DNA of 21,327 nucleotides, taken from the NCBI GenBank assembly GCA_009775265.1, contig VSPG01000036.1:1-21327 (forward strand). The letters run 5' to 3'. Positions within the stretch are counted from its first letter, which is position 1. The number at the start of each line of letters is the position of its first letter. The notes under the pieces were generated by a model, which saw nothing but the letters and a program-made list of their open reading frames with translations, was not told the origin of the DNA and did no database searches. Below are positions 7,071 to 14,664 of the stretch, in pieces. The position numbers were made by a program, and so were the translations under genes. The stretch is from Muribaculaceae bacterium (GTDB taxonomy: Bacteria > Bacteroidota > Bacteroidia > Bacteroidales > Muribaculaceae).

Positions 7071-8042
7071 ATGAGCCAAAAAGCATTCTACCGCATGAAC
7101 CCCGCCACGGGGCAGTACGAGCGTGTCTATCCCGGCGCGTGGCAGCGCATTGCGTCGTCGCTGCGCCATGGTGCGGTGGGCGCGGCCGTGGCCGTCGGGG
7201 CGGTGACAGCGCTTTACATCGCATTCGACTTCCCCAAGGAGCGCGTGCTGCGCGCCGAAAACGAGCGCCTGCAGCTCAGCGTCGACGAACTCGGCCGGCG
7301 AGCCGACGAAGCCATTGCCGTGATAGGCGACATCGCCGCGCGCGACGACAATTTCTACCGCGTGATGATGCAGGCCGAGCCGCTCGGGGCTGCCCGCCGC
7401 TATGCCGGGCTCGAACGCCGCCGCAACTACGAGCGCGCCGACTCGCTGGCCGACGTGGAACTCACGCGCGAACTCTCCGACAAAATCGACCTGCTGGAGC
7501 AGATGGTGGCCACGCAGTCGCGCTCGTTCGACTTCCTGCGCGAACAAGCCGCCATGCAGCGCGACCGCAGCACCCACATCCCGGCCATACAGCCCATAAG
7601 CCAGAAAAGCCTGCGCGCCATGGCTTCGGGCTACGGCTACCGCCGCGACCCAGTCTACGGCACAGGCAAGTTCCACGAAGGCATGGACTTTTCGGCTCCC
7701 ACCGGTACACCGGTGTATGCCACAGGCGACGGCCGCGTGCGCTCCGCCGACTGGAACAGCGGCTACGGCAACCTGATAGAGATCGACCACGGCTACAACT
7801 ATGTGACACGCTACGCCCATCTCAGCAAAATGCTCGTGCGTCCCGGACAGACCGTGCGCCGAGGCGACCTCATAGGCCACGTTGGCAACACCGGCAAGAG
7901 CACCGGCTCACATCTGCACTACGAAGTGCGGCTCCACGGCGTGCCGCAGAATCCCGTGCACTATTATTTCTACGACCTCACACCCGAGCAGTACGACGAA
8001 ATGATACGCCTGGCCGAGAACGCCGGCCATGTGATGGACTGA
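7071..8042 (+). CDS. Membrane-anchored M23 family metallopeptidase
   Basis: The protein is 323 aa from ATG 7071; an upstream in-frame start at 6999 would overlap the promoter. One hydrophobic segment (~residues 27-48) places the rest in the periplasm. A coiled-coil-like stretch follows (~50-150). The C-terminal LytM/M23 domain has HEGMD (H202, D206) and HLHYE (H281, H283), the zinc and catalytic residues of active glycyl-glycine-type endopeptidases. It probably cuts peptidoglycan crosslinks during growth or division; the exact bond is not known. The stop is 11 nt before the MerR gene, so the two form an operon. Confidence 0.95.
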   Translation: MSQKAFYRMNPATGQYERVYPGAWQRIASSLRHGAVGAAVAVGAVTALYIAFDFPKERVLRAENERLQLSVDELGRRADEAIAVIGDIAARDDNFYRVMMQAEPLGAARRYAGLERRRNYERADSLADVELTRELSDKIDLLEQMVATQSRSFDFLREQAAMQRDRSTHIPAIQPISQKSLRAMASGYGYRRDPVYGTGKFHEGMDFSAPTGTPVYATGDGRVRSADWNSGYGNLIEIDHGYNYVTRYAHLSKMLVRPGQTVRRGDLIGHVGNTGKSTGSHLHYEVRLHGVPQNPVHYYFYDLTPEQYDEMIRLAENAGHVMD

Positions 8043-8053
8043 CCGCCCTGCAT

Positions 8054-8392
8054 ATGGAAAACCTCGACAAGAAATACTACCGCATAGCCGAAGTGGCAGC
8101 CATCGTGGGCGTGCCGCAGTCGACACTGCGCTTTTGGGAGAGCCGCTTCCGGGGCGTAATCAAGCCACGGCGCAACGCGGGCGGAACGCGGTTCTACACG
8201 CCGGCCGACGTGGAGGCCGTGCGCATGGTTCATTATCTTGTGAAAGAACGCGGACTGAAAATCGACGCCGCCATAGCCGAACTGCTCAGAAACCGCGAAG
8301 GTGTGAGCCGGCGTTTCGACGCCATCGACCGGCTGCGGCGCATCCGCGAGCGACTCGTGCTGCTGCAGCAGGCACTCGACTCACGGCGCTGA
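8054..8392 (+). CDS. MerR family transcriptional regulator
   Basis: The protein is 112 aa. It has an N-terminal winged helix-turn-helix (YRIAEVAAIVGVPQSTLRFW, residues ~9-28), the wing GGTRFYTPADVEAVR, and a short basic C-terminal helix (RLRRIRERLVLLQQAL) that may dimerise. There is no cysteine-rich effector domain, so a metal sensor is unlikely. It follows the M23 gene by 11 nt. Its targets are unknown; a role in envelope or cell-cycle control is only a guess from its neighbour. Confidence 0.93.
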   Translation: MENLDKKYYRIAEVAAIVGVPQSTLRFWESRFRGVIKPRRNAGGTRFYTPADVEAVRMVHYLVKERGLKIDAAIAELLRNREGVSRRFDAIDRLRRIRERLVLLQQALDSRR

Positions 8393-8406
8393 CAGGCCGT
8401 GCGGAA

Positions 8407-8424
8407 TTGTTCCACGTGCAACAA
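8407..8424. promoter_or_regulatory. parS-like palindrome
   Basis: TTGTTCCACGTGCAACAA is an 18-nt palindrome with one mismatched pair. Its inner 16 nt (8408-8423) differ from the known ParB site TGTTnCACGTGAAACA at one specified base (C for A at position 12). It lies in the 66-bp convergent gap between the MerR gene and lptD, where a binding site would not disturb a gene. CTTTT follows on the plus strand, so a weak terminator role is the main alternative. Confidence 0.5.
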
Positions 8425-8458
8425 CTTTTCCGTTATATATTACGCAAAACACGTAGCG

Positions 8459-11221
8459 TCAATACCACGTTATGCCGTTCGACGTAGACGAGCGTTTGTC
8501 GTATTTAAGGTCGCTCAGCAGCGAGCTTTTCACCGCTATGTGGAAATTATAGCTTTTGTACGGCCCCACAGGCACGAAACTGGCCGACATCTGGAAGCAG
8601 TGCAGGTCGCGTGATATGTTGCAGTTCATGTAGGCAAGCCTGCCCGTGTCGAAATTGTACGACGCCGAAAACGAGAAATTCCAGTTCTGCGTAGGACGTA
8701 TGCTGCCCGAGAAACTAAGGTTCTGCGTGATGCGGCCGTCATACTCCATCTTCTGCTTGTTGAAGGCTCCGTAGGAATAGTTCACGGAGTAATTCAGCGT
8801 GAGGCTCCACGGCACTTCCCATTTGGCATAGCCGTCGTTGCCCATTTCGAGCTCCTGCCCGTCGTCGTGGTTGTGGCCTCCGCGGCGGTCGTCGGATGTC
8901 TCGTCAAAGCCGTCGCTCTCGTCATCGCCTTTGTCATTGTCCTTCTTCTTGTCTTTTTTCTTCTTGAACGTGTCGTTGTTGAACGTGTAGCTGAACGACG
9001 TGCCGGTGTTGCGCAGGCGCCCAAGCCCCTTGCCGGAAGCTATGCGAAGTTTGTTGACACGCACCGGCGCTCCGGCATCGTTGAGGGCGTAGGTGTACAC
9101 GTCCCACGTAGTGTTGAGGTTGAGGTTGAAGCCCTTGGTGAGGCGCAGCAGAATCGACGCGTTTATGTCGCTCCACCGCAGCGAATCGGCAGCCATGTTA
9201 TAGCTCTGCGATATGCTCAGATTCTCTATCAGGGATATTTTTTTCTCTCCGATGGAGTCGTTGCTGCTTTTCACCTTCATTTCGAGGTTGTTGGCGAGGT
9301 TGAAGCTCACCGTGCCCTGCTTGCCCTCGGAGGGCACGCCGAACAGGGCGTTAGGGAACATCGAGTAGCGGCGCGTGCGCTGTTCGCCCGTTTTAGGGTC
9401 GGCGTATTCATACTGCCCGTAGTAGCCGAAAAACGGCGCGCCATAGTCCGGCGCGGCCGAGAACGACACCGACGGAGTGAGCACATGGCGTATCATCTTC
9501 ACCTTCTTGCCAAGGAAACCGAGCGGCTGGAAGAAACCATAGAGTTTGGTGTCGAGCGACACGCTGGCCCGCATGTCCCACACGTTGTAGAGGCTGTATG
9601 TGGTGTCGCATATCTCCATTCCCGCCACAGGATCCCACTGGCGGCGCACCTTGCGGGTGTACATGCGGTCCTGCAGGTCGATGCTGGGGGTGATGTTGAG
9701 ATAATTGAACATATTGAACGTGGCCGAAATGGGCACACGATGGTTCATGCCGTTACGCCAGTCTTTTATAAGGCTTTTTTTGAAAAACTGGTCCTGTTTG
9801 GCAGTAAGGGAGTTCTGGAACTGGCCGTTGTAGCTGATTTTGATTTTCTCATACCACCGCTCGGCACCCGCCGCACGCTTGCGCTTGAACGGCTGCGTCT
9901 GCGCCATCGTGATGGTAAGGTTCGGGAAACCCACGGTGAGCGTCGAGTCCTGCGTGCGCTGCGCCACGTTCATCGTGGCCGACACGCTCCACTTCGACTG
10001 CGGGAAGCGGTAGGTCATGTTGACCGTGGAACTCTTTGTGCTTTCCGTGAAGGAGTTGGAATAGTAGCTGTTGAGGTCGTTGCGCGAGTAGCCACTGGTG
10101 GTGAAGTTGACCGACGCCGAAAGGCTCATGTTCGGGTTGGCCTTCGAGTCCTGCGAATGGCTCCACAACACCTGGAAGTTCTTCTGCAGGCTGTAGTCGG
10201 GCGATCCTTTCTCGCCGTTTTTCGTAAGCAAGTAGGAGATGTTGAAATTGCCGTTGTACTTGTAGCGCTTGGCATAGGTGCTGCGCGCGCTGAGTCCCCA
10301 CGAGCCTTTGGTGTATATTTCGCCCGTAAGGGCAAGGTCTATATTGTCGCTGATGGCGAAATAGTAGCCGCCGTCGCGCAGATAAAAGCCGCGGTTGTAG
10401 TCGTCGCCGAAAGTGGGCACTATCACGCCCGACGCATATTTTTCGCTGAACGGGAAGTAGCCGAACGGCACCGCGAGCGGGAGCGGAAGCCCGGCGAGCA
10501 CCATATAGGCCGGACCGGTGATTACGTTCTTGCCCGGACGCACCTTGGCCTTGGTGAGCTGCATGTAAAAATGCGGGTCGTCGTGGTTGTCGCAGGTGGT
10601 GTAGCGTCCGTCCTTTATGTAGTAGCTGTCGTCCACGTCTTTTTTAGTGAGTCCGCCCGTCAGATAGCCTTCGCCCTGCTGCGTCACCACATTGGTGATT
10701 ATGCCTTTCGAGGTCTTGAAGTTGTAGCGCATCGTCTTGGCCTCGTAGTCGGAACCCCCTTCGTGGAACACCGGCGTACCCTTGACTTCGCCGACGCTGT
10801 CGGCTCGCCCTACGGCATACACCGTGTTGTCGCCGAGATTCATCTCTATCTGCTCCGCATCGAGCTTTATGTCGCCATAGGTCACTGAGCTGTTGCCGTA
10901 CATGAATGCCGAATCCCGCCGCAGGATAACCATGGAATCGGCCGATGAAAACACCACCGGGGCGTCCAAATCCACTTTCTTGCGCACGATGCGCGAAGAC
11001 GCAGGCGGCGTACGCTCCGGCAGCGGCGTACGCACTATCATGGATGAGTCCACCGGACGGCCGCGCAAGCTGTCTGCGCCTGCCGCCGACGCTGCCACGC
11101 TGTCGCGCGTCATCGCCGCGACAGGCTGCAACCCGTCCGTGTCGGTCCCCGGAACGGCATACACCGCCACAGCCGGACCGGCCACAAGAGTTGCCAGAAA
11201 GCCTATGGTAAAGCGTCGCAT
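8459..11221 (-). CDS. lptD: LptD-like LPS assembly outer-membrane protein
   Basis: The protein is 920 aa from ATG 11221 (MRRFTIGFLATLVAG, signal peptide). Another ATG at 11230 is possible, but it lies only ~9 nt after the promoter -7 element. Residues ~80-250 form an OstA/LptA-like jellyroll (SSVTYGDIKLDAEQIEMN, GYLTGG). The rest is a long beta-barrel with the conserved GLPLPLAVPFGYFPF region. With LptE and the periplasmic bridge it would place lipopolysaccharide in the outer leaflet. It is of the Bacteroidetes type, longer than E. coli LptD. A very charged insert (8831-8970; KKKKDKKKDNDKGDDESDG, then GGHNHDDG) breaks the barrel. It converges on the MerR gene. Confidence 0.88.
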   Translation of the reverse strand: MRRFTIGFLATLVAGPAVAVYAVPGTDTDGLQPVAAMTRDSVAASAAGADSLRGRPVDSSMIVRTPLPERTPPASSRIVRKKVDLDAPVVFSSADSMVILRRDSAFMYGNSSVTYGDIKLDAEQIEMNLGDNTVYAVGRADSVGEVKGTPVFHEGGSDYEAKTMRYNFKTSKGIITNVVTQQGEGYLTGGLTKKDVDDSYYIKDGRYTTCDNHDDPHFYMQLTKAKVRPGKNVITGPAYMVLAGLPLPLAVPFGYFPFSEKYASGVIVPTFGDDYNRGFYLRDGGYYFAISDNIDLALTGEIYTKGSWGLSARSTYAKRYKYNGNFNISYLLTKNGEKGSPDYSLQKNFQVLWSHSQDSKANPNMSLSASVNFTTSGYSRNDLNSYYSNSFTESTKSSTVNMTYRFPQSKWSVSATMNVAQRTQDSTLTVGFPNLTITMAQTQPFKRKRAAGAERWYEKIKISYNGQFQNSLTAKQDQFFKKSLIKDWRNGMNHRVPISATFNMFNYLNITPSIDLQDRMYTRKVRRQWDPVAGMEICDTTYSLYNVWDMRASVSLDTKLYGFFQPLGFLGKKVKMIRHVLTPSVSFSAAPDYGAPFFGYYGQYEYADPKTGEQRTRRYSMFPNALFGVPSEGKQGTVSFNLANNLEMKVKSSNDSIGEKKISLIENLSISQSYNMAADSLRWSDINASILLRLTKGFNLNLNTTWDVYTYALNDAGAPVRVNKLRIASGKGLGRLRNTGTSFSYTFNNDTFKKKKDKKKDNDKGDDESDGFDETSDDRRGGHNHDDGQELEMGNDGYAKWEVPWSLTLNYSVNYSYGAFNKQKMEYDGRITQNLSFSGSIRPTQNWNFSFSASYNFDTGRLAYMNCNISRDLHCFQMSASFVPVGPYKSYNFHIAVKSSLLSDLKYDKRSSTSNGITWY

Positions 11222-11238
11222 AAAGTGCATAATCGCCG

Positions 11239-11246
11239 CAAAATTA
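11239..11246 (-). promoter_or_regulatory. lptD promoter -7 element
   Basis: TAATTTTG on the minus strand fits TAnnTTTG. No good -33 TTG sits at 19-21 nt upstream. It gives a leader of about 14 nt to ATG 11221, which is one reason for choosing that start. Confidence 0.55.
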
Positions 11247-11265
11247 CAAAAACTATTCGGCAATT

Positions 11266-11300
11266 ATGCTATAGCATGCGATAAATTTAGCCCGCATGCT
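11266..11300. repeat. Overlapping palindromes upstream of lptD
   Basis: ATGCTATAGCAT (11266-11277) is a perfect 12-bp palindrome. It overlaps AGCATGC (11273-11279), which pairs perfectly with GCATGCT (11294-11300) across 14 nt. The block lies roughly 30-65 bp upstream of the lptD start of transcription and just after the acyltransferase stop. It may be an operator or part of the upstream gene's 3' end. There is no T-run in the minus direction. Confidence 0.45.
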
Positions 11301-11314
11301 TTCTTTGAAACAGC

Positions 11315-12349
11315 TTATTTCAATACGTCGGCCACAGACGGCGTGGCCGGACGCGACGGCAGGCCGCATGTCCAAGGGATGTAGCGGACACAAGCCCATA
11401 CCACGGCCGGCATCACGGCCAGCACCGTCAGCGATGCAGCCAGCGCCCCCATGCCAGACGAAGCACGGAGTGCATATATCAGCGGAAAATGCGTGACAAG
11501 CACCACTATGGAATAACGTCCGAGATACGACACGTACGGCAACCTGCCAATTAAGAACGACATGCCCCACACCATGGCTGCAGCAGCAACGAATCCAGCC
11601 AGAATGGAAAACGGAGAAAGCTCGAACACGAGCATACACCACGACACCTTGCCCGAAGGCATCGAAGCGCACACTACAGCCCCGACAACGCATGCTGCAG
11701 CAGCCATGCGCATGTTGCGCGGACTACGTTTTAAGGCGGCAATGCCGCAACTTCCTATCGTACAACCTGCAAAGAGGAAGGGCAGCATGGCTGCCGCCTG
11801 AAACAGGCCGCAACGCATCACCATCTTGCGCTCCACCTCGCCGAGTTGCGGAATGCAGGCCGAAAACCAGTACACTCCAAGCGAAGCGGCCAGAACCATA
11901 AGCGCAGCTATAGCTGCGCCATGCGTCAGCATGGCGCGCAGGCCGTACATCATCAATGACCCGACAAACAAAGCGCGTAGAAACCACAGAGGAACATTCA
12001 CGAACGAACTCCAGTATACGACCCAGCGCGCCGGGTCGCACAGGCGGCTGAGCGACCATTCTGTCCATGGCACGCAGTCGAGCAACATGCCGCCGAGCGG
12101 CCCGAACACAATAACCGGCACCAGCAGCAGGCGGAATTTCCGGGCGGCGAATGCCGGAAAACTACCATAGCTCTTGAAAAAAAGACCTGAAAGAAGGAAA
12201 TACAACGGCATGAGGGCCACATTCACAAGCGTGCAGAAAAAATCAATATTTTCCAACTGTTTAAGCGCTCCGCCATTGTGCATCACAACAAGAATGATGC
12301 ATATGCCTTTCATAAGGTCAATCCATTCGATGCGTTTCTTATGCTCCAT
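11315..12349 (-). CDS. Acyltransferase family 3 integral membrane protein
   Basis: The protein is 344 aa with about ten hydrophobic segments. The N-terminal RIEWIDLMKGICIILVVMHN matches the acyltransferase-3 signature (R...D..KG...VV..H), with the conserved His near residue 24. Members O-acylate envelope sugars such as LPS O-antigen, exopolysaccharide or peptidoglycan; the substrate here is unknown. The start at 12349 is fixed by the conserved motif right after it. It lies upstream of lptD on the same strand, 93 nt from its start, but lptD has its own promoter. The pairing may reflect a shared link to the outer-membrane surface, which is inference. Confidence 0.88.
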   Translation of the reverse strand: MEHKKRIEWIDLMKGICIILVVMHNGGALKQLENIDFFCTLVNVALMPLYFLLSGLFFKSYGSFPAFAARKFRLLLVPVIVFGPLGGMLLDCVPWTEWSLSRLCDPARWVVYWSSFVNVPLWFLRALFVGSLMMYGLRAMLTHGAAIAALMVLAASLGVYWFSACIPQLGEVERKMVMRCGLFQAAAMLPFLFAGCTIGSCGIAALKRSPRNMRMAAAACVVGAVVCASMPSGKVSWCMLVFELSPFSILAGFVAAAAMVWGMSFLIGRLPYVSYLGRYSIVVLVTHFPLIYALRASSGMGALAASLTVLAVMPAVVWACVRYIPWTCGLPSRPATPSVADVLK

Positions 12350-12356
12350 TGCGGCA

Positions 12357-12390
12357 CAAAGTTACTCACAAAAAGCCGCCTGCACACAAA
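12357..12390 (-). promoter_or_regulatory. Promoter of the acyltransferase gene
   Basis: The minus strand has TTTG (12390-12387), a 22-nt spacer and TAACTTTG (12364-12357). The -7 box ends only 7 nt before the ATG, so the message would be nearly leaderless. The rest of this 138-bp gap holds a weak plus-strand TATTTTTA (12438-12445) that may drive the M6 protease gene. Confidence 0.55.
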
Positions 12391-12487
12391 AAAAGACAAA
12401 AAACATGACAACATCTCCATGTTTCGGAGAAAATGGCTATTTTTACAGCCGCTGTCGAAACCAGCCACATAAAACCGCTATTCAAGA

Positions 12488-14206
12488 ATGAAAAGACCAA
12501 TCATCACCCTGCTTGCCGCCACCGTGACTCTGGCGGCGGCAGCCGTACCGGCCAAGCGCGGCGTATTGTCCGTGACGCAGCCCGACGGCACAGAAATGCC
12601 CGTTCTGCTCATGGGCGACGAATTCCGCCACATCTATCTAACCGTCGACTCTCTCCCCCTCACCACCGGCGCCGACGGATTCATGCAATATGCCCTCTAC
12701 GACGACAACGCCGGGCGACTACGGGCGTCAGGCGTGCGCGCATCGGCCGACGCACGCCTCCGCTCTGCCGCCGAACACGAAGTCATAGCCACTCTCACTC
12801 CACGCGCCACACGCGCCGCCATGCTTTCTCCCAAAAAGGAAGTCCGGCGCCGCAGAGCCATCGCGCAGGGCGGTCTCGGACTGTTCGATTCGAGTTTTCC
12901 TGTGAAAGGCGACGTCAAAGCCCTTGTGATACTGGTAAACTACAAGGATGTGAAATTCCAGACGCCCGACCCTTCCGCCTACTTCAGCGACATGCTCATG
13001 AAGCAGGGCTTCAGCGAATACGGAGCCACCGGCTCGGCCTACGACTACTTTTTCGACAACTCCGACGGCCAGTTCCGTCCGCAGTTCGACTGCTACGGCC
13101 CCGTCGACCTCCCCAACAACCGCAGCTACTACGGAGGCAATAACTCCAACGACGAAGACAAGGCTCCGGAAGAAATGATTATACACGCCGTGGAACTGCT
13201 TGACGACGAAGTGGATTTCTCGCAATACGACACCGACGACGACGGATTCGTCGACAACGTGTACGTGTTCTACGCCGGACGAGGCGAGGCCGACGGCGGA
13301 GGCACCAACTCCGTATGGCCCCACTCATATAATATATATTGGGGAGCCGGCAGAATATGCCAGGCCGACGGTGTGATGTTCGACTACTATGCGTGCTCCA
13401 ACGAGTGGGACGGCGCCAAACCCGACGGCATAGGCACGTTCGTCCACGAATTCTCGCACGTGATGGGTCTGCCCGACCTCTACGACGTCGATTACAAGAA
13501 TGCCAAATATGTGACGCCCGGCGCATGGAGCGTGCTGGACATGGGCAACTACAACAACAACAGCCGCACGCCGGCAGCGTACGGCGCATTCGAGCGCAAC
13601 GCCTTGGGATGGAACGAGCCCCGAGTGCTCGACGGCCCGGCCGACATAGAACTGGAGCATATCCTCGGCAGCAATGAGTCCTGCCTTATCCCCACAGAAA
13701 AGGACACGGAATTTTTCCTGTTGGAAAACCGGCAGAAAAAAGGATGGGACGCCTATGTCCCAGGCGCAGGAATGCTCATCTGGCATATCGACTATAACAG
13801 CCGTGTGTGGCAGAACAATGAGGTGAACATCAACCGCTCCCACCAGTATGTCGACATTGTGGAAGCCGGAGGCACAGCCAACAACGGCATCAACTCCGCC
13901 ATGAGGTCCTACACCTTCCCTGGCTCCAAAAACGTGACAAACTTCACATCATCCACCACACCGGCGCTCAAATCGTGGGCCGGAAAGGCTATCAACCTCC
14001 CCATAACCGACATAAAGGAGAGCAACGGCAAGATAAGTTTCAAGGTGGCCGGAGGCTCTGCGGGCATTGACGGCATCGAGGCCGACATGGCTGAATCCGC
14101 AGCCGAGTACTTCAACCTGCAAGGCATCCGCGTGGCGTCTCCCGAAGCAGGCAACATCTACATCGTGCGCCGTGGCGCGCAGGTGAGCAAAGAGCTTGTG
14201 AAATAA
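12488..14206 (+). CDS. Secreted M6 family metalloprotease with short C-terminal sorting-type domain
   Basis: The protein is 572 aa with a signal peptide (MKRPIITLLAATVTLAAAAVPA) and a basic propeptide-like stretch up to ~residue 125. The catalytic domain carries HEFSHVMGLPDLYD, with H320, E321, H324 and D330 as expected for the HExxHxxGxxD zinc site of M6 (immune inhibitor A-like) peptidases. DDDGFVDNVYVFYAGRGEADGG upstream is also typical. The last ~36 residues (EYFNLQGIRVASPEAGNIYI to SKELVK) are nearly identical to the tail of the surface protein ending at 161 and probably direct export or surface attachment. The target protein is unknown. It stands alone between a divergent acyltransferase and a terminator. 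Confidence 0.93.
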   Translation: MKRPIITLLAATVTLAAAAVPAKRGVLSVTQPDGTEMPVLLMGDEFRHIYLTVDSLPLTTGADGFMQYALYDDNAGRLRASGVRASADARLRSAAEHEVIATLTPRATRAAMLSPKKEVRRRRAIAQGGLGLFDSSFPVKGDVKALVILVNYKDVKFQTPDPSAYFSDMLMKQGFSEYGATGSAYDYFFDNSDGQFRPQFDCYGPVDLPNNRSYYGGNNSNDEDKAPEEMIIHAVELLDDEVDFSQYDTDDDGFVDNVYVFYAGRGEADGGGTNSVWPHSYNIYWGAGRICQADGVMFDYYACSNEWDGAKPDGIGTFVHEFSHVMGLPDLYDVDYKNAKYVTPGAWSVLDMGNYNNNSRTPAAYGAFERNALGWNEPRVLDGPADIELEHILGSNESCLIPTEKDTEFFLLENRQKKGWDAYVPGAGMLIWHIDYNSRVWQNNEVNINRSHQYVDIVEAGGTANNGINSAMRSYTFPGSKNVTNFTSSTTPALKSWAGKAINLPITDIKESNGKISFKVAGGSAGIDGIEADMAESAAEYFNLQGIRVASPEAGNIYIVRRGAQVSKELVK

Positions 14207-14228
14207 GCGGCTACGCATCATAGAACAT

Positions 14229-14267
14229 CATCGCCCGCCGGGTCTTCCGATGGGCGATGTTTTTTTT
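14229..14267 (+). terminator. Intrinsic terminator of the M6 protease gene
   Basis: Arms CATCGCCC (14229-14236) and GGGCGATG (14252-14259) form an 8-bp stem, followed by eight T residues (14260-14267). Both arms are identical to those of the terminator at 103-140. Only the loop differs, by two bases. Confidence 0.93.
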
Positions 14268-14354
14268 GTAGGTGGGAGGAGGTACAAAAGGACAGAAGTT
14301 ACAGAAGTGACAAAAGTTTTTTTGTTGTGATGGCTTTGTTGGGAAAAGGGGTAC
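14268..14354 (+). repeat. 3' repeat cassette, right copy
   Basis: After the terminator T-run the sequence continues GTAGGTGGGAGGAGG, then GGTACAAAAGGACAGAAG with two more ACARAAG heptamers (14281-14316), a T-run, and GTTGTGATGGCTTTG. It is the inverted partner of 1-102; the 36-nt heptamer block is identical in both. Nothing here looks like coding sequence. Confidence 0.85.
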
Positions 14355-14647
14355 AAAAGGACAAAAGTGACATAAGAAACAGAAGGTTTTATTTGATATT
14401 ATGTCTCCAAAAAATAAAAAACTTTTGTTACTTATGTCACTTTTGTCCTTTTGTATCTTTATCTCCTCAAAAGACATTTTTTTTGTTGTGATAGCTTTGT
14501 TGGGGCAGAGGGTACAGAAGGACAGAAGCGACAAAAGGTCTTATTAGATTTTATGTCTCCAAAAATAAAAAAACATTTGTTGCTTACGTGCCTTTTGTCC
14601 TTCTGTATCTATACTATCCAAGCAAAACTCTTATGCCTTTTGTACCC
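14281..14647. repeat. Array of ~155-bp palindromic repeat units
   Basis: This gene-free stretch holds a unit repeated at least twice. Each unit has GTTGTGAT-GCTTTGTTGGG (14324 and 14485), a heptamer block starting GGTACA (14350 and 14511), an AT-rich centre with TTATGTCTCC (14399 and 14551), and the inverted heptamer block ending TTGTAYC (14457 and 14609). A further inverted half-unit CTTATGCCTTTTGTACCC ends the array at 14630-14647. The second unit is more degraded. The small open frames across the array are phenylalanine/cysteine-rich artefacts of the repeat. Confidence 0.85.
14350..14457. repeat. Long hairpin within the repeat array
   Basis: 14350-14376 is the inverse complement of 14431-14457 at 26 of 27 positions. 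Extending inward to 14385/14422 gives a 36-bp stem with 33 matches and a 36-nt AT-rich loop. A transcript crossing it on either strand, including the 3' end of the phosphoesterase message, would fold into a long stable stem. Confidence 0.85.
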
Positions 14648-14664
14648 TTTGAATCCGTGCGGGT

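Noticed and set aside
6920..8053. Long open plus-strand frame (with the MerR frame, ~490 codons) across the M23 gene
   Set aside because: Its translation is arginine-rich low complexity and lies in another frame of a clear M23 peptidase. The true MerR gene begins at 8054.
8867..10888. 673-codon plus-strand ORF opposite lptD
   Set aside because: It is the antisense shadow of a GC-rich beta-barrel gene, with Val/Ala/His/Arg-rich translation and no recognisable domain or leader.
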